Made by a program: the position numbers and the translations under genes. Shown in pieces: positions 23,080-34,235 of a stretch of DNA of 64,000 bases. The stretch comes from Lachancea kluyveri NRRL Y-12651 (lineage: Eukaryota > Ascomycota > Saccharomycetes > Saccharomycetales > Saccharomycetaceae), in NCBI GenBank assembly GCA_000149225.2, contig CM000687.1:548501-612500 (forward strand), written 5' to 3'. Position 1 is the stretch's first letter; every line of letters begins with the position of its first letter. The notes under the pieces were generated by a model that ran no database searches, had not been told where the DNA came from, and saw nothing but the letters and a program-made list of their open reading frames with translations.

Positions 23080-24201
23080 ATGTCGTCTATTATCTCAAAC
23101 TATAAATTGGTGAAGGGGCCCGTCTACTCACACTGTTATTCTCAAGACAGAACCTTGTTAGCCATTACTTATGACACTGACTGTTTGGTTTATCGCATCA
23201 GTGGAGGAAAACCACAGTTGGTGGCAACCTTGCCAGACCATGATAAAACGGTGACCGCAGTTGATATTTCTATACACGGCCGTATTGTCACTTGTTCTCA
23301 GGACCGGAATGCGATTGTTTGGGAACCATTGAGCGATGGTACTTACAAGCCCACATTGGTTTTGCTACGTATTAATAGAGCAGCAACGTGCGTCAAATGG
23401 GCTGGAAATGGTTACAAGTTTGCAGTGGGTTCTTCTGCAAGAATTATTGCTGTCTGTTACTACGAACGTGAAAATGATTGGTGGGTTTCCAAGCATGTGA
23501 AAAAGCCAATTAGGTCTACTATTAACTGCATTGATTGGCATCAAAACGGTGTCTTACTAGCAGCCGGTGGAACCGACGGTTACGTTCGTGTGTTTTCTGG
23601 TTTTATCAAGGGGTTGGATACCAAAGAACAAGTGGCAGGCTCTCCATGGGGTGAGAAATTCCCTTTTGGCAGCTTGCTGAGAGAATACTACCAAGGTTCT
23701 TGGATACACGATGTCAAATGGAGATCATCCATTGAAAAACTGGCCTACGTGGCTCACGATGCATCTTTGACGATTTCCGACTACCAAGGAAACTCTACGG
23801 CTGTCGAATCCCCAGAAGGTCTTCCATACAGAGCACTGTGCTGGGTTAATGATCACGAAATTGTATGTGGTGGTTACAGCTGCCACCCAGTTTTGTTTAC
23901 AGAAGGTTCTCAAGGCTGGAGTTTTTCGAAGAACATCGACAAGGCAAGCAGCAGCGCAACACCAACTACTTCCATTACAGGTGATGATGATGAAGAAGGT
24001 AACACCTCTTTTGGTATTTCCGCATTGAGAAAGTTCAAAGAATTGGATTTGAAGGGTAAAGTTACAGCCCAGAACAACGGTCTGGGTACCACCCATCAAA
24101 ATGCAATTGTGGGACTGCTACCATATGCTGAAAGCAGTGGAACTGTGACTCAAGTTTCCTCATGTGCGCTAGACGGCAAGGTTATCCTGTACAACGTATA
24201 G
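23080..24201 (+). CDS. ARC40: Arp2/3 complex subunit Arc40 (ARPC1)
   Basis: A 373-residue WD-repeat beta-propeller protein starting MSSIISNYKLVKGPVYSH. The repeats are visible as TVTAVDISIHGRIVTCSQDRNAIVWEP-type blocks through the protein, and the last ends CALDGKVILYNV. S. cerevisiae Arc40 (YBR234C) has 384 residues and is the essential subunit that nucleates branched actin with Arp2 and Arp3. The open frame runs 53 codons further 5' without an ATG and reads unlike the family, so the ATG at 23080 was chosen. It is divergent from NSA1. Confidence 0.95.
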   Translation: MSSIISNYKLVKGPVYSHCYSQDRTLLAITYDTDCLVYRISGGKPQLVATLPDHDKTVTAVDISIHGRIVTCSQDRNAIVWEPLSDGTYKPTLVLLRINRAATCVKWAGNGYKFAVGSSARIIAVCYYERENDWWVSKHVKKPIRSTINCIDWHQNGVLLAAGGTDGYVRVFSGFIKGLDTKEQVAGSPWGEKFPFGSLLREYYQGSWIHDVKWRSSIEKLAYVAHDASLTISDYQGNSTAVESPEGLPYRALCWVNDHEIVCGGYSCHPVLFTEGSQGWSFSKNIDKASSSATPTTSITGDDDEEGNTSFGISALRKFKELDLKGKVTAQNNGLGTTHQNAIVGLLPYAESSGTVTQVSSCALDGKVILYNV

Positions 24202-24280
24202 ATATGACTATAGTAGTTACATTCATTTTCTTACATACCCGATGTAAAATGTATATTGCACTTTAGCAAATAATAGCCAC

Positions 24281-24526
24281 TCAGATTGGTTGTTGGGCAC
24301 TCCTTTGTGATATCAGCGAGTATACAGCTCCTTTGAGCAATGTGCCAACCAGCGCTATTTTCACTTCAATCTCTCGCAACCGTTTCAAAACTTGCTCTGG
24401 AGAACAGTCGCTTTGTTGACCCAATAGCTTCACAGTGTCATCCAAAGAGCGAAGGCTTCGAGCCAAGTGCTGGTATCTATCTAATACACCCAGTTGCAGT
24501 GGGCTCAGCTCTGGTGTTACGTTCAT
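24281..24526 (-). CDS. DAD3: DASH/Dam1 complex subunit Dad3
   Basis: An 81-residue protein starting MNVTPELSPLQLGVLDRY. The C-terminal block EVKIALVGTLLKGAVYSLI is the most conserved part of Dad3 as I recall it. S. cerevisiae Dad3 (YBR233W-A) has 94 residues; the central Gln/His-rich stretch is shorter here. It is part of the ten-subunit DASH ring that couples kinetochores to microtubules. It is convergent with ARC40 (79 bp) and divergent from TAF6, the expected order. Confidence 0.92.
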   Translation of the reverse strand: MNVTPELSPLQLGVLDRYQHLARSLRSLDDTVKLLGQQSDCSPEQVLKRLREIEVKIALVGTLLKGAVYSLISQRSAQQPI

Positions 24527-24649
24527 CTTGATTCTTAATTAGGTTTGTATTTTATTTGTAGTTGGCATCGTGTTTGTTATTTCTCGTGCTGTGAAGAAAA
24601 TGTCAACAATTCACCAACCACAACCTGCTGATAAAAGCAGAACAAAACC

Positions 24650-26242
24650 ATGGTACAGCACAAGAGACTACCGGTGACAGCCGGTCAGTCCCAACCCCAG
24701 CAGTCTTCTTACACCATTTGGTCTCCACAGGATACTGTTAGAGATGTGGCTGACAGCCTTGGCATCACTAACGTGAGTGACGACGTACTACGGTCTCTTG
24801 CTATGGATGTCGAGTATCGTATCTTAGAAATCATTGAACAAGCTGTTAAGTTTAAGAGACACTCAAAACGTGATGTGCTTACTACCGATGATGTTTCCAA
24901 GGCATTGAAAGTCCTAAACGTAGAGCCTCTCTACGGATACCATGACGGTAGTGCCCAAAATAAAAACCTCACTTTTTCCAAAGTTCCAGTGGGACACGGG
25001 CAATCTGTCTATTATCTGGATGACGAAGAAGTGGATTTTGAGAAATTTATTAATGAGCCTCTGCCCAAAGTTCCCCGTTTGCCAACCTTTACCACACATT
25101 GGCTTGCGATTGAAGGTGTGCAACCGACAATTCCTCAGAATCCAAACTTGAACGACATTAGAATGGCTCAACCGCCATTGATTAGGGGCGCTATCGTTAC
25201 TGCTGTGAATGACACTTCCTTGCAGACTAATGTCCCAGAGGAAAAAGAGGCTACGGCCCATATCTCGACTGTGAAACCAGGTAAAGATTCTACAGCAGAT
25301 GTAAAGCCACTGGTAAAACACGTACTTTCAAAAGAGTTACAAATTTACTTTGATAAGGTCGTTGCTGCTTTAACTTCTAAGCAGGACGACTTGCAATCTC
25401 AACATATGAGAGCCGCAGCGTTGACATCGCTAAGGTCCGACACAGGGTTACACCAGCTTGTCCCATATTTCATCCAGTTCATTGCAGAGCAGATTACTCA
25501 CAACTTGCAAGATTTAGAGTTGCTGACCACTATGTTAGAAATGATTTATTCCCTTTTGAGCAACGACTCTGTATTTTTAGATCCATACATCCATTCGTTG
25601 ATGCCCTCCATTCTAACACTATTACTAGCCAAAAAATTGGGCGGAAAACCTCCTGTTGTCTCTTCTAATAATACTGAGGGAAAGGAGGAACCTGTTGCTG
25701 CAGATGCGCATGCTGAATTTTTAGAAAAGACGGTCGCATTGCGTGACTTTGCCGCATCTTTACTGGACCACGTCTTACAGAAGTTCCCTAAGATTTACAA
25801 GTCTCTGAAGCCAAGAGTTACAAGAACTTTATTAAAGACCTTCCTTGATACCAACAGATCTTTTGGGACCTATTATGGCTGTATAAAAGGTGTCACTGTT
25901 CTCGGTGCGGAGACCGTTAGGTTCTTTATGGGTAATCTATACAACTGGAGTAAGTTGGTTTTTGTTGAGCAATCAGTCCAGTCAGATTCAGAAAAACAGC
26001 CAGAAGATGGTAAGTGCAGATTCGCTCCCCAAGAGAAACAGATTTTATGTGATGTTATTGTTAATGCATTGTCTGTTTTGAAAAAAGATTTACCTAAAGA
26101 GGATCCTTCCTTGGATGAGCCAATCAGTGAACAGGAAAAGGAAAAATTAGTTGCCAGATGTGGCTCAACTATTTCGAAACAAATTTTATTAATGGATGAT
26201 GCTAAGGAGTTGATTTCGGCCATCTTCTTCGGAGAGTGTTAA
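24650..26242 (+). CDS. TAF6: TFIID/SAGA subunit Taf6
   Basis: A 530-residue protein. The N-terminal histone fold (about 20-95: [15 protein letters not shown] to [13 protein letters not shown]) is H4-like and pairs with Taf9. The C-terminal half (about 220-480) is the helical HEAT-repeat domain. S. cerevisiae Taf6 (YGL112C) has 516 residues and is essential, shared by TFIID and SAGA. The start ATG is 123 bp from that of DAD3 on the other strand. Confidence 0.96.
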   Translation: MVQHKRLPVTAGQSQPQQSSYTIWSPQDTVRDVADSLGITNVSDDVLRSLAMDVEYRILEIIEQAVKFKRHSKRDVLTTDDVSKALKVLNVEPLYGYHDGSAQNKNLTFSKVPVGHGQSVYYLDDEEVDFEKFINEPLPKVPRLPTFTTHWLAIEGVQPTIPQNPNLNDIRMAQPPLIRGAIVTAVNDTSLQTNVPEEKEATAHISTVKPGKDSTADVKPLVKHVLSKELQIYFDKVVAALTSKQDDLQSQHMRAAALTSLRSDTGLHQLVPYFIQFIAEQITHNLQDLELLTTMLEMIYSLLSNDSVFLDPYIHSLMPSILTLLLAKKLGGKPPVVSSNNTEGKEEPVAADAHAEFLEKTVALRDFAASLLDHVLQKFPKIYKSLKPRVTRTLLKTFLDTNRSFGTYYGCIKGVTVLGAETVRFFMGNLYNWSKLVFVEQSVQSDSEKQPEDGKCRFAPQEKQILCDVIVNALSVLKKDLPKEDPSLDEPISEQEKEKLVARCGSTISKQILLMDDAKELISAIFFGEC

Positions 26243-26416
26243 GAAAAAGGCAGGAAATTATCTTTGACACTATGATAATAGTGGATACGTGGCTTTGTAA
26301 ACTTACGTACGTACTTTTCTACACTATTAATATCCCAAGAACTAGATAAAGAGTAAGTGTATGAAGAATCTCTTCATAACGTACACTAAGTGAAAATGCA
26401 GGAGTTGTTTTTTTTA

Positions 26417-28528
26417 TTATTCAGGTGCGAAAAGGCGTCTGCGGACCTTTTTTCCTTGAAGTTGTGGCGATTTTACCATTTTTCCTTCCATAAGCGTATC
26501 GCCAAGCTGTGTTGGGGCGCTTTGATACCGCTGTATATTTGTGTATTTAATTGGTGTCGCCTTAATTGTGTCCAACGGTAATTCTGATGAAACAAGGGAA
26601 GTATTGTGTACCAAAGGGGATGCTACTATCGTATTATTTTTGTCTTGCGTAGTTGACGAAGAGAGTTTTTTGCCATGAGGTGTAGCCATAACTTGAACTG
26701 CCGCCATCGCAGTTTCTATATTGCCTCTCGTGCTTTCAGACTTACGCTTGCCAACCCTTTGGAATGAACTCGTGCCAGAAGCTAACTTTATAGATTTTCC
26801 ATTGATAACAGCCATGGGTTGTGATTTTTCGGATGCCAAAGGTTTCTTCTTTTGGATCCCATTAACAGTCAGATCATTTACCGATAGCTGTCTTTTTTGT
26901 AATCTATTGAATGACATGTCAGACTTTGTACGCGATACCAATGAGGGATGTCTGACATTTTGTACCTCGCTTTCCAAGAATTCACCCAAATTTGAGCTTG
27001 TTCTAGAATTAAGTAATGCTGGTAATACCGTAGAATTGTGCCTCTTTATTGTAGGAGGTACTGGACAAGGTGAAGGCGTTGAGGAATTTAATGTGGAGGC
27101 GATAGATGTCAAGGAATTTTGCCTAGACAAAGATGGTAACGATAGTGGAGCATGTTTCTCCAAAGGTTCTTCTAGTATTTTTGACGTAACTTTGGAAGAG
27201 CCACTCCTCTTTGCTTTCAGTGCAGTACTTTTTAGATCAGGGCCCTTAATCTTTCTGGTAATCAATTCTACTGCATAAGGGGTTTTTCTGTTGTAGTAAG
27301 GTACCAGCACATAGCTTATAAATCCAAGAGATGAGGCCTCTTTTCCACCGTTCAATATATTCTTTCTGTGTTCTATAATTCTATCATGAGTAGTGAATGT
27401 TTCTTTATCTTTATCAATATTTTCTGTGCTCTCTACTGACAAAAGGATATCTGCAATGCATAATTTATCAACCATTAAATCCAATTTTTCACAAAAATCC
27501 AATTCAGGCTTTTCTGACCCTATTGGTTTCCTTTTATGGTTATTCATTTTCTTATTTCTAAAAAATTTACCTGCTCTGGTAACATTTATGGATCTTGCCT
27601 TGAATTTCGAAGTGTATCTTTTCTCAAAATTCTTCAACTTAGCATCCATGTTGGACATGGATATTAGTTCCAGCAGCATGATTATCTGTAGCTTAATTTC
27701 ACGTATTTTGAAGAAAGCCACCAAATCCTTCATCACAGGATGTACTTCATCTAATTGTACTGAGATATGATAGGAATCCCGTAGTATAGTATCTCTGAGC
27801 TCGGCAATCTGTTGAGCGAAAGGATATTTCAACGAGCCAAAGTTTGCAATATCGTGTCTCTTGTCAAATTCGGGTATATCTAGCAGCATGCCAGAAATCA
27901 AGGCCCGATAGGCGAGTTCAGGGTTTCCATGTGTTTTGCAAAGATTTTTTAGCCTTACAAGGTTCGATTTTACAAAGTACGCTAGCGGCATTCTTATAGA
28001 GAACAGAGCTTCATAGTACTTCCTCTCCAGATATTTGTTGGGGTCCTGCATTGTATCTTTTTTATACTTCAAGCTAACCTCTGTGCTGATGTCCGGTGGT
28101 TTCATATCTAGTTGTGCCTCCTCATCGACTTCGCCTTCTGGTACTAAATCTCTGTCTTCCTTCCAAAGTTCCATGAAATCTGGGATATCCAGCTTATTCC
28201 ACTCTTGAACTTTAATTTCAGGGTAGTCTGCTAAACGTGTACTCGATATCTGATCACTTTTGAATGGCGGTAAATCTAGGTTTTCTATCTGCCATTTAAT
28301 CCACTTACTCTGACAGTATTTTTCTAGAATGGCATATTGGAACACCCCATTTGTACATTCGTAGACTAAGTGTTTTAGCAAGACACTTTTCCCCTGTATC
28401 AGGGACAGTATTTCATCGGGTATATCTTCCAAATCTAAAACTTGGAAATCATTCAACTTGACTACGACTCCTGCAGGTAGTTCCTTAACCGACCCAACTA
28501 AAGTGGTTTTGTTTTGTGCATTGAGCAT
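26417..28528 (-). CDS. SLD3: DNA replication initiation factor Sld3
   Basis: A 703-residue protein. The middle (about 110-430) matches the Sld3 Cdc45-binding domain, with blocks such as KLDIPDFMELW, LDMKPPDI, RMPLAYFVKSNLVRLKNLC and ELISMSNMDAKLKNFEKRY. The C-terminal third is Ser/Thr-rich and basic with several SP/TP sites, as expected of the region phosphorylated by CDK to bind Dpb11. S. cerevisiae Sld3 (YGL113W) has 668 residues. The frame is open 41 codons upstream with no ATG, so the ATG at 28528 was taken. It is convergent with TAF6. Confidence 0.9.
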   Translation of the reverse strand: MLNAQNKTTLVGSVKELPAGVVVKLNDFQVLDLEDIPDEILSLIQGKSVLLKHLVYECTNGVFQYAILEKYCQSKWIKWQIENLDLPPFKSDQISSTRLADYPEIKVQEWNKLDIPDFMELWKEDRDLVPEGEVDEEAQLDMKPPDISTEVSLKYKKDTMQDPNKYLERKYYEALFSIRMPLAYFVKSNLVRLKNLCKTHGNPELAYRALISGMLLDIPEFDKRHDIANFGSLKYPFAQQIAELRDTILRDSYHISVQLDEVHPVMKDLVAFFKIREIKLQIIMLLELISMSNMDAKLKNFEKRYTSKFKARSINVTRAGKFFRNKKMNNHKRKPIGSEKPELDFCEKLDLMVDKLCIADILLSVESTENIDKDKETFTTHDRIIEHRKNILNGGKEASSLGFISYVLVPYYNRKTPYAVELITRKIKGPDLKSTALKAKRSGSSKVTSKILEEPLEKHAPLSLPSLSRQNSLTSIASTLNSSTPSPCPVPPTIKRHNSTVLPALLNSRTSSNLGEFLESEVQNVRHPSLVSRTKSDMSFNRLQKRQLSVNDLTVNGIQKKKPLASEKSQPMAVINGKSIKLASGTSSFQRVGKRKSESTRGNIETAMAAVQVMATPHGKKLSSSTTQDKNNTIVASPLVHNTSLVSSELPLDTIKATPIKYTNIQRYQSAPTQLGDTLMEGKMVKSPQLQGKKVRRRLFAPE

Positions 28529-29511
28529 TATCCAATGGACTCTTTGCAATACGAATCTTCTGCACTTGGGTGCTGCTGTTTGAAGCTGTAAGATGGAAGA
28601 ACTGTTGCTACGAAATAAAGACAGGCCGAAAATTGATGGCTGTAGTTGCAATATTCAAAACATATACAAAAGACCGCTATTATTACCACAGAAATTACAT
28701 CAAGTTATATGTTATGTGTTATCTATCAAGATTCATATGAAAAACTTTCAAATTGTAGGTATGTTTAAATCGCTTTACAAAACTGCGTTTATTTATATAA
28801 CCGGTAAGTCCAAGATTTTACTCCCAATGCCAACAGACGTAGACTATTTCGGTTGTATTAAGGTTGATTTACCCATGGGACAAGAATGAGAGACTAAAAC
28901 ACACTGCTGTTCATGCTGTTGATGTCATGTTTAATACTAGAGTGTCTCCGTGCTCTTTCCTTGTTTCAACCGTAACTGCTAACACAGGCTAGGGAAATAA
29001 AACTGGTATTCCAGTACAACTCATTATAAATTCAAACATTCCCATAATTCCATAAAACCAAGTTTCAAACGTAATATTGCAGGGCTCGTTGTTAGTATGT
29101 GAAAGGCTTTCTCGTGTTTATACCAAGACTGGCCTGATTGATAAATAATAAAAGCGCCTCCATTTGCCTCATCAGCTAATTCGACACAAAATGACATTTT
29201 TCTTGTATATAGCAGATATATTCATCATGTATGTGTTCAATTTTTGACTATTTGATTCACCATTGGGGTTAAAGTTGTGAATAGTTCGAAAGGATGCACC
29301 TAGTTTTAGTTCTGTTTTTCTGACCTTCTGTGAACCATGCTTTAGACAGATAATACGCATTCCAGATTTTTCCTTTTAAATTACTGATCTAAACAGTTAC
29401 AGATATTAGTTATACACTTGTGACACTAGGTTTGTTTTTTTTTTTTTCAATGCTTTTTTCTTTTGTTCCAACTTTGTTTGATTTCATCAACATGAATAGT
29501 ATGTGAAGTTA
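28529..29511. other. Intergenic SLD3 promoter and PBP2 3' region
   Basis: A 983-bp AT-rich interval between two minus-strand genes. It contains a 98-codon plus-strand reading frame (28593-28889) that I do not recognise and regard as probably chance, and T-tracts near 29434-29446 close to the PBP2 stop. No RNA gene or repeat was recognised. Confidence 0.45.
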
Positions 29512-30849
29512 CTAACCGCTGGTGGTTTGCCTGTTTAACGCATTGCTCCTCCTGTCCATCTCAATTCTATTATTGATTAGTACAATTGCAGTTTGATTAC
29601 CCATAGGTGTTCCAACAATGGTTAGCTTCCGTTCTTTTAGACCGGGTACAGGATCATCGATCTGTATGGAGCATCCTGAAGTCTCCTTGATGATGTTTAT
29701 GTTCTTCCCACCCTTTCCGATAACATTTCCAACATAATTGTCATCAATGAAAATATCTTGTTGAATCAAGGTAGCGATCTGTTGAGGAGCGTGTGGTTGT
29801 AGAGAAGCGGTGGTTTGAATTGTTTCAGAAACACGAACATTTGGGATCTGGTAATTGGGGGAAAAAGGCGTATAAGGGACATCTGGAGATGTAGCCGTAT
29901 GTGCAGGAAATATTGTTGAGACAGCTCCTGTGTTTGTAATATTTGATTGGTAAGAGTTTCGCTTACCATTTGCACTGAACCTCCTATTTTGCTTTGGATG
30001 ATACTGATGGTGTTGTTGATGTTGAAATCCAATACCATAACTATTCACAAGTACAGAATGAAGGGTACTTGGGGTGTAAAAAATACTTTTAGATTTGAAT
30101 TTACTTTTGTTTTCTGTTATTGTTTGACCGATGTAGTAAGTGGCGATATGGATCGCATCAGCTACTCCTGTCAAAGATAAGACCCTATCATTGGACATAG
30201 GTAAAGTGTTCGGGCCGGCCATCAATCTTGCAGCACTCATCTCTTCAATTTCTCTCAACTTGGTGCCCTGCCTTCCTATTAAAACACCCATCATATGATG
30301 TGGTACCAACAAGTTTACTGTCAACGGCAACGAATGTTCATTAGATTTCCCCTCGTCTTCATCGTTTATAGCTCTTACGATGAGTCCAAATGCTTTGGCC
30401 ACATTTTCGCAAGAGCCTCTGACATAAATTACGCGTTCTTGAACGCCTCTGATATTATCAGAGATGTTTATTCTTGTTTTGGTATTTTCTTTCATCATGT
30501 TGATTTTTTTACCACCAGGCCCCACTACCATTGATGCTTGTTTGACCAAGCATAACATTCGTAAGTGGACGTAGTCATTGTCTTGTGTCAGTACATTTGC
30601 CTTGCCATCCATGGTAATATCTTCTTCTTGTGATTCTTTCTCTCGTGGTTCTTCCTCTCGTTCTTCTTCAGTGTTGTCATCCAGTGCAACTCTTTTAATT
30701 TCTGCTTCTAACTGTTCTTCCTGACAATCTTCTTTCTTGCGTTTGAGCAAGTTAGGAGAATTCAATATCTCGGGGACTTCTTTCGTAGAATACATGTCAC
30801 TACTTCTTTCGTTTCGTGAACTGGGTTGGTTGTCGTTTGTCAATGACAT
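29512..30849 (-). CDS. PBP2: KH-domain RNA-binding protein Pbp2
   Basis: A 445-residue protein with three KH domains whose GxxG loops are visible: GPGG near residue 110, GRQG in the second (motif MMGVLIGRQGTKLREIEE), and GKGG in the third (VGNVIGKGGKNINIIKE). A long acidic stretch precedes KH1 and a Gln/His/Asn-rich linker separates KH2 and KH3. S. cerevisiae Pbp2 (YBR233W, 413 aa) binds Pab1-binding protein Pbp1 and relates to human PCBP/hnRNP K. The frame is open 17 codons further upstream without an ATG. It is divergent from SWC5 with only 95 bp between start codons. Confidence 0.92.
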   Translation of the reverse strand: MSLTNDNQPSSRNERSSDMYSTKEVPEILNSPNLLKRKKEDCQEEQLEAEIKRVALDDNTEEEREEEPREKESQEEDITMDGKANVLTQDNDYVHLRMLCLVKQASMVVGPGGKKINMMKENTKTRINISDNIRGVQERVIYVRGSCENVAKAFGLIVRAINDEDEGKSNEHSLPLTVNLLVPHHMMGVLIGRQGTKLREIEEMSAARLMAGPNTLPMSNDRVLSLTGVADAIHIATYYIGQTITENKSKFKSKSIFYTPSTLHSVLVNSYGIGFQHQQHHQYHPKQNRRFSANGKRNSYQSNITNTGAVSTIFPAHTATSPDVPYTPFSPNYQIPNVRVSETIQTTASLQPHAPQQIATLIQQDIFIDDNYVGNVIGKGGKNINIIKETSGCSIQIDDPVPGLKERKLTIVGTPMGNQTAIVLINNRIEMDRRSNALNRQTTSG

Positions 30850-30944
30850 GTTTCGGAGGGTGATTTTTTCAACATCAAGGAAAGCCAACCCTTTTGCCAA
30901 CAGCTACTGCTCATACGTAAATTAAAACACAAATACACATCGTA

Positions 30945-31814
30945 ATGAGGGAAAGTGCCGAGGACTCTAAAGACATACTTGAACAGGAAAGTGAAGTGTA
31001 CAACGAAGAAGAAGATGAAGACTTCGACCCTACGAAAGGCACAGCTATACAGAGTGACGGAGGTAGTGATGATGAGTTTGAAGATGAGATTGGTCAAGAC
31101 CAAACATCCGAAGCAGACTACTCGAGGATAGAAAACGATCATGGGGGGCTGGTTAAAACCAGGCGAGCAAGGCAAATCGAAGAAGAGGAAGCACATAAGA
31201 ATAAGTATGAAGCGCTTGCTCACAGTGTAGTATCGAATGAGGTGGGGTTACTTTGGGACGAGTTAAAGCAAGAAGGCGATCAAAGATTGAAAACTAGCAG
31301 TTCGATTATGAGTAACGATAAAAATAGTGATATTTTGCGTGACCAGACTCTAGAGGGAGAGCAAATGTTGATCCAAAGGACATATAAGTTTGCTGGTGAA
31401 GTTATTACAGAAAAGAAATGGGTTCTTAAGTCGAGTGCAGAAGCGCAAGAGTATTTGAATAGTTTGAAATTTAAAAGGTCACAAGGTGACGGAAAATCTT
31501 CGTCTCAACAACAGCCAAGCTTGAACACATATAGTAGTAACCTGAAATTGAGAAAACCCTTAAAAAGGCCACCAATTTTAGAGCAAATCATCACAGGAGC
31601 TTTGAAGCCTAAATTGACTACATTGGAAAAATCGAAGCTAGATTGGGCGACCTATGTTGACAAAGAAGGTATTAATGAGGAGTTGACGTTACACAACAAA
31701 GACGGTTATTTGGCTAGACAGGATTTCTTAGACAGGGTGGAAACGTTTAAGGGTCAAAAGTACAAAGAACTAAGACAAAAGCAAATTTCCCAGCAACAAA
31801 AATCGGAGTTATAA
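30945..31814 (+). CDS. SWC5: SWR1 complex subunit Swc5
   Basis: A 289-residue protein. The N-terminus is very acidic (DFDPTKG and DEEF-like clusters, about 15-60), the part of Swc5 that binds H2A-H2B. The C-terminus (about 205-285) is a BCNT domain with KSKLDWATYVDKEGI and GYLARQDFLDRVE. S. cerevisiae Swc5 (YBR231C, 303 aa) is required for Htz1 (H2A.Z) exchange by SWR1. Its stop is 18 bp from the stop of the convergent transporter gene, so the 3' UTRs must overlap. Confidence 0.95.
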   Translation: MRESAEDSKDILEQESEVYNEEEDEDFDPTKGTAIQSDGGSDDEFEDEIGQDQTSEADYSRIENDHGGLVKTRRARQIEEEEAHKNKYEALAHSVVSNEVGLLWDELKQEGDQRLKTSSSIMSNDKNSDILRDQTLEGEQMLIQRTYKFAGEVITEKKWVLKSSAEAQEYLNSLKFKRSQGDGKSSSQQQPSLNTYSSNLKLRKPLKRPPILEQIITGALKPKLTTLEKSKLDWATYVDKEGINEELTLHNKDGYLARQDFLDRVETFKGQKYKELRQKQISQQQKSEL

Positions 31815-31832
31815 TAGAGAGATTACGTATAA

Positions 31833-34031
31833 CTATAAATGTGGTATCTTCATACAGGTGAATATCATGTTGAAGATACTGAAAATTCCCTCGCCAAGGA
31901 CGAAGCCAGAGCTAAATACAATCATTTTGGTTTTCGCCGTTAGCTCGCCTGCATGAGTTTTTAGCCACGTGTGTGCGATGACACCACCTATAAATCTGGC
32001 AATGGTGAAACTTGGAGAATTGTATATGCCCACTCCAACGGCAACACCAGAGGGGATCCACAATAACCATTTGTCGCCTCTTTCACGGAAACAGTTTTTT
32101 ACTAATGAGCATAAAGCGAAGATACTTCCAAGAATAATTGACGCCTCCATAGCCTTGTTTGGTAGGCCTTTGCCGGTGACCAACCTAGCGCAATCTATCC
32201 AGACAACAGCCGTAGGAATACGAAATTGTTCGTTTGGAATTTCATAGACTTTATTGTAGAAAATGTACATGACACTGGACAATAGCACTGACCAAGAAGC
32301 ACCAATCAATTGTGCAACAAATTGAGCTCGTGGCGATGCACCCAAAAGATGGCCTGTTTTTAAATCTTGCATCAAATCGCCTGCCTGTTGGGCGCCGGCT
32401 TCAGCAACACCACCTGCAACCAAGTTGAGTAAAACTCCGCCTTTATGGTCACGAGGAATTATAACTGCAAAAATTAACTGCGATAGCTTTCCAATGCCAC
32501 TCACCGGGTTTAAATCTGTCTCACCTAGCGCACGGACCCCTAGTATTGAAAGGAAAAGGGCCAAGATTAACGCGATTATCATTGAATACAACGGGATAAT
32601 GTCAATACCGAAAAGGTAGATAATGCAAACGATGCAGATCAGTGAAGAAACCACTAGCCCGCTAATAACAGTGGTACAGGAGACCAAGTACTTGTTATCG
32701 ACTTCGTGCTCTTGTTCTGTGCTTACCAACTTCACAATGCTCTCCTGGCGATTCATGGCGGTGGATGCGCATTGTTCTGGAGGAGAAGTTGTATTCGTAT
32801 TACCGCATCCAGAACTATTTAGAACACGCTCTTCCTCTAAAAGCATTGATTTCATAGAATCATCGAACACATCGTTTAATGCACGTGCTTTGTCATCTAG
32901 CATGATAAACTTGACAATAGACCTTACGGTCACAACAATAAAACCAACGCAACTATCGACAACCATGACCGACAATGAACACCACAAGATCCAGCCCTGA
33001 ACTCCGTTGTCCCAATCATTTACGTCTGCGTCGGGTGATACCCAATGACAGTAGCGTGTAAGTGGCGCTAAAATACCCCAACCGAGGATAGTACCAAAGA
33101 GCATATACGAAACAGTGGGAAGACCCATAATTATCCCCTGTCCGATGTATGCAGGAGAAGGTTGAACGTTCCAGAGGTAGTTACGAGATAAGTAAGAACC
33201 AAAAACAGGTATCGATTTTACCATGGGAACGAAATAAGAGAAAATCGTGTACAGCGAAGACAAGAGAAATGTCTTCACTAAAATAGCTATGTTTTCAGTG
33301 TAGGTTGAGGTGGGCTCTTCTGCCTCTGGCGTGGAGCCATGTTTACTGTTGGATGAAGGAGAATCCATCAGCAGGCTATGGTCATCGTGTGATTCTTGTG
33401 GCACCAATACTTCACCATACTCGATATTCTGTAACCGTTTATTTCTCATTTCTACTAATTCTTTCGGAGTGACCTCCTGTAAGATTTCTGAACCATTTAA
33501 CACAGCAATCAAAGTTGCAGTAGCACTACCACTGGGAAAGGGCAATTTTTCTCTGACAATAACTTGTTTCCTTATCGGAATAGCAAAGAATATGCCAAAG
33601 AAGGCCAATGCAAGTGACCAGAGTAGCAGCTGGTAAAGGGTAAACGGCTCTTCGGGACGTCTTGTTTCACCACTTTCCTGCCATGTAAGAAACTTTTCTA
33701 TCGCTGGTATTACGCCAACAAAACCATATGCCAATGGACCTGTCCCAACCGCAACGGCGATGCTCTGCACATAAACGTTCTCTACGTCAGTAAATCTTGC
33801 ATAGTTTTCAAATAGCAGCGGCCAAATCTGTTTGAATATAGCGCATGCAAGTAGTGCAGATGGTAACGACATCATAGAAACCCAGCCTGTTTGCAAACCA
33901 AATTGGAAATTCGACACTAAAACCAAAGAACCGATTAGTAAGCCGACTAAAGTGGCTCTCAGGGTGATTTGTTTGATAGCAGGTTTATCATCCCAGGAAG
34001 TATGCTCCGTTGGCAGCGGAGGCGATGACAT
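31833..34031 (-). CDS. OPT-family oligopeptide/metal transporter, YGL114W-like
   Basis: A 732-residue polytopic protein with about 14 membrane segments, beginning ITLRATLVGLLIGSLVLVSNFQFGLQTGWVS. Family marks include PFPSGSATATLIAVLNGSE and QQAGDLMQDLKTGHLLGASPR, the OPT-type conserved blocks. A Ser-rich acidic loop near 205-245 and another near 385-430 are cytosolic. The S. cerevisiae match is YGL114W (725 aa), a putative transporter of unknown substrate. It lies next to SNF4 as in chromosome VII. Confidence 0.92.
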   Translation of the reverse strand: MSSPPLPTEHTSWDDKPAIKQITLRATLVGLLIGSLVLVSNFQFGLQTGWVSMMSLPSALLACAIFKQIWPLLFENYARFTDVENVYVQSIAVAVGTGPLAYGFVGVIPAIEKFLTWQESGETRRPEEPFTLYQLLLWSLALAFFGIFFAIPIRKQVIVREKLPFPSGSATATLIAVLNGSEILQEVTPKELVEMRNKRLQNIEYGEVLVPQESHDDHSLLMDSPSSNSKHGSTPEAEEPTSTYTENIAILVKTFLLSSLYTIFSYFVPMVKSIPVFGSYLSRNYLWNVQPSPAYIGQGIIMGLPTVSYMLFGTILGWGILAPLTRYCHWVSPDADVNDWDNGVQGWILWCSLSVMVVDSCVGFIVVTVRSIVKFIMLDDKARALNDVFDDSMKSMLLEEERVLNSSGCGNTNTTSPPEQCASTAMNRQESIVKLVSTEQEHEVDNKYLVSCTTVISGLVVSSLICIVCIIYLFGIDIIPLYSMIIALILALFLSILGVRALGETDLNPVSGIGKLSQLIFAVIIPRDHKGGVLLNLVAGGVAEAGAQQAGDLMQDLKTGHLLGASPRAQFVAQLIGASWSVLLSSVMYIFYNKVYEIPNEQFRIPTAVVWIDCARLVTGKGLPNKAMEASIILGSIFALCSLVKNCFRERGDKWLLWIPSGVAVGVGIYNSPSFTIARFIGGVIAHTWLKTHAGELTAKTKMIVFSSGFVLGEGIFSIFNMIFTCMKIPHL

Positions 34032-34235
34032 CGATTTGGGATATTCTATAGAGTGAGTCAGCGTGGTAGTAGACGTTATCTATCAGTGAGGGATCTAATG
34101 CTGTCAGGGCTGCATTATCGCGAAAAAATGGCCAAGTTTCGATGTCGCGCCGTTTTTGGTGATGGCGAGGATGATAAACACAGGTTTGCTAATTAGATTG
34201 CTATTATACAGGTGCATATCTGGCTTGATGTTGGC

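Noticed and set aside
28593-28889. 98-codon plus-strand ORF upstream of SLD3
   Set aside because: No recognisable similarity or domain, AT-rich composition, and it covers the SLD3 promoter. Probably chance, though a small gene cannot be excluded.
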